Part shown: positions 5,269-6,414 of the stretch, in pieces | How the letters are laid out: every line of letters starts with the position of its first letter | Position numbering within the stretch: the first letter of the stretch is position 1 | NCBI GenBank assembly: GCA_050050115.1 | Contig: JASFUX010000201.1 | Coordinates: 1-6,414 of the forward strand | Origin: JASFUX01 sp050050115 | GTDB taxonomy: Bacteria > Pseudomonadota > Alphaproteobacteria > Caulobacterales > Maricaulaceae | Reading direction: 5' to 3' | Length of the DNA: 6,414 bases | Translations under genes and position numbers: made by a program | The notes under the pieces: model-generated | What the model was told of the DNA's origin: nothing | Database searches by the model: none | Seen by the model: the letters and a program-made list of their open reading frames with translations, nothing else

Positions 5269-6414
5269 ATGCGCGAGGCGCATCACTTCATCAACGGCCG
5301 GCGTGTCAATGGCGAGTCCGGCCGCTTCGGCGACATCTTCAATCCCAACACCGGCGAGGTCCAAGCCAAGGTCGCGCTCGCGTCCGAGGCCGAGGTCGCC
5401 TCCGCCGTCGAGGCGGCCGAGGCCGCTCAACCCGCATGGGCCGCGCGCAACCCGCAGGTCCGCGCCCGCGTGCTCTACGCCTTCAAAGCGCTGCTCGAAC
5501 AACACATGGATGAGCTTGCCGAATTGCTCTCCTCCGAGCACGGAAAGGTGATCGCAGACAGCCGCGGCGACGTGCAGCGCGGTCTCGACGTAGTCGAGTT
5601 CGCCTGCGGCATCCCGCATCTGCAAAAGGGCGAGTACACCGAAGGCGCCGGCCCCGGCATCGACGTCTTCTCGATGCGCCAGTCGCTGGGCGTGTGCGCC
5701 GGGATCACGCCGTTCAACTTCCCCGCGATGATTCCGATGTGGATGTTCTCCGTCGCCATCGCCTGCGGAAACACCTTCGTCTTGAAACCCTCGGAAAAAG
5801 ACCCGTCGGTGCCCTTGCGGCTCGCCGAGTTGTTCATGGAGGCGGGCGCGCCGGCGGGGGTCCTGAATGTCGTCAACGGCGACAAAACCGCGGTCGACGC
5901 GATCTTGACCCATCCGTCGATCAAAGCAGTCAGCTTCGTCGGATCGTCCGATATCGCACAATACGTCTATTCGACCGGAACCGCGCACGGCAAACGCGTC
6001 CAGGCCATGGGCGGGGCGAAGAACCACGGGATCATCCTGCCCGACGCCAACATGGACCAAGCGGTCAAGGACATCGTCGGGGCGGCCTATGGCTCGGCGG
6101 GCGAGCGCTGCATGGCGCTGCCCGTCGCCGTCACCGTGGGGAAGAAAACCGGCGACGAGTTCGTCGAGCGCATCTCCGAAGCGGCGCGCAATCTCAAGGT
6201 CGGCGTCTCCACCGATCCGGACGCGCACTACGGCCCGGTCGTCACAGCCGCGCACAAGAAGCGCGTGGAAGACTACATCCAGATGGGCGTCGACGAGGGC
6301 GCGGAGCTGGTGATGGACGGCCGCGGCCATACGCTGCAGGGCCACGAGAACGGCTTCTTTATCGGCCCGTCGCTGTTCGACAAGGTGACGCCGAAGATGA
6401 AGTCCTATCAGGAC
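5269..6414 (+). CDS. mmsA: Methylmalonate-semialdehyde dehydrogenase (CoA-acylating), N-terminal 382 residues (runs off right edge)
   Basis: Oxidises methylmalonate semialdehyde or malonate semialdehyde with NAD+ and CoA to propionyl-CoA or acetyl-CoA plus CO2, in valine, thymine, beta-alanine or inositol breakdown. It is cytoplasmic. The window holds 382 unbroken codons; the family is about 490-500 residues, so about a quarter is missing. Aldehyde dehydrogenase landmarks are ITPFNFP (146-152) with N150 for the oxyanion hole, LKPSEKDPS (172-180) with K173 for NAD binding, SFVGSS (222-227), and GSAGERCMALPVAV with catalytic C281, the MMSDH signature around the cysteine. The stretch AMGGAKNHGII (246-256) replaces the ELGGK of hydrolytic aldehyde dehydrogenases. 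The general-base glutamate is absent (M247 at that place), as expected for a CoA-transferring enzyme. B. subtilis IolA is an orthologous type. No partner such as mmsB is visible inside the window. Confidence 0.95.
   Translation, partial: MREAHHFINGRRVNGESGRFGDIFNPNTGEVQAKVALASEAEVASAVEAAEAAQPAWAARNPQVRARVLYAFKALLEQHMDELAELLSSEHGKVIADSRGDVQRGLDVVEFACGIPHLQKGEYTEGAGPGIDVFSMRQSLGVCAGITPFNFPAMIPMWMFSVAIACGNTFVLKPSEKDPSVPLRLAELFMEAGAPAGVLNVVNGDKTAVDAILTHPSIKAVSFVGSSDIAQYVYSTGTAHGKRVQAMGGAKNHGIILPDANMDQAVKDIVGAAYGSAGERCMALPVAVTVGKKTGDEFVERISEAARNLKVGVSTDPDAHYGPVVTAAHKKRVEDYIQMGVDEGAELVMDGRGHTLQGHENGFFIGPSLFDKVTPKMKSYQD

Noticed and set aside
3866..5269. 467-codon open frame on the minus strand opposite the antiporter
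   Set aside because: The composition is charge-rich and repetitive (Arg, Asp, Glu, His) with no fold motifs. It is the complement of a well-recognised membrane protein gene.
5173..6345. Long open frame (390 codons) on the minus strand opposite mmsA
   Set aside because: It is an Arg/Asp/Val-rich translation antisense to a clear aldehyde dehydrogenase. Long antisense frames are expected in DNA with this GC bias.

Overview
The window reads as a piece of the chromosome of a GC-rich alphaproteobacterium. This is judged from the high GC content with strong third-position GC bias, the Shine-Dalgarno-led genes and the gene families present. I cannot fix the genus from sequence alone. It is mostly ordinary housekeeping and metabolic sequence. 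No phage, insertion sequence, CRISPR array, tRNA or rRNA is visible.

Layout. Bases 1-1338 (minus strand) are the first 446 codons of malate synthase G (glcB), which runs off the left edge. Bases 1339-1730 are a gene-free divergent intergenic region of about 390 bp. It holds a pair of related palindromic REP-like units in inverted orientation (1465-1509 and 1557-1598) and a weak candidate promoter for the rightward genes. From there four genes run on the plus strand: an FMN-dependent NADH:quinone reductase / nitronate monooxygenase-like enzyme (1731 or 1734 to 2711), the molybdenum cofactor guanylyltransferase mobA (2725-3345), a KefB/KefC-type cation:proton antiporter of the CPA2 family (3443-5176), and the first 382 codons of CoA-acylating methylmalonate-semialdehyde dehydrogenase (mmsA, 5269 to the right edge).

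How the genes fit together. The reductase and mobA are 13 bp apart, and the mobA ribosome binding site abuts the upstream stop codon, so they are probably co-transcribed and translationally coupled. The antiporter follows after 97 bp, with a strong GC-rich hairpin directly before its ribosome binding site. mmsA follows after 92 bp with its own strong ribosome binding site. There is no obvious single pathway. glcB (glyoxylate to malate) and mmsA (valine/propanoate/inositol catabolism to propionyl-CoA or acetyl-CoA) are both acyl-CoA central-carbon enzymes. The quinone reductase and the antiporter both belong broadly to redox/electrophile stress handling, but that link is inference.

The items most worth a second look are the inverted REP-like pair, the hairpin before the antiporter gene, an insertion in the nucleotide-binding loop of MobA, and a changed motif next to the catalytic arginine of malate synthase. 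I see no convincing previously undescribed system here.
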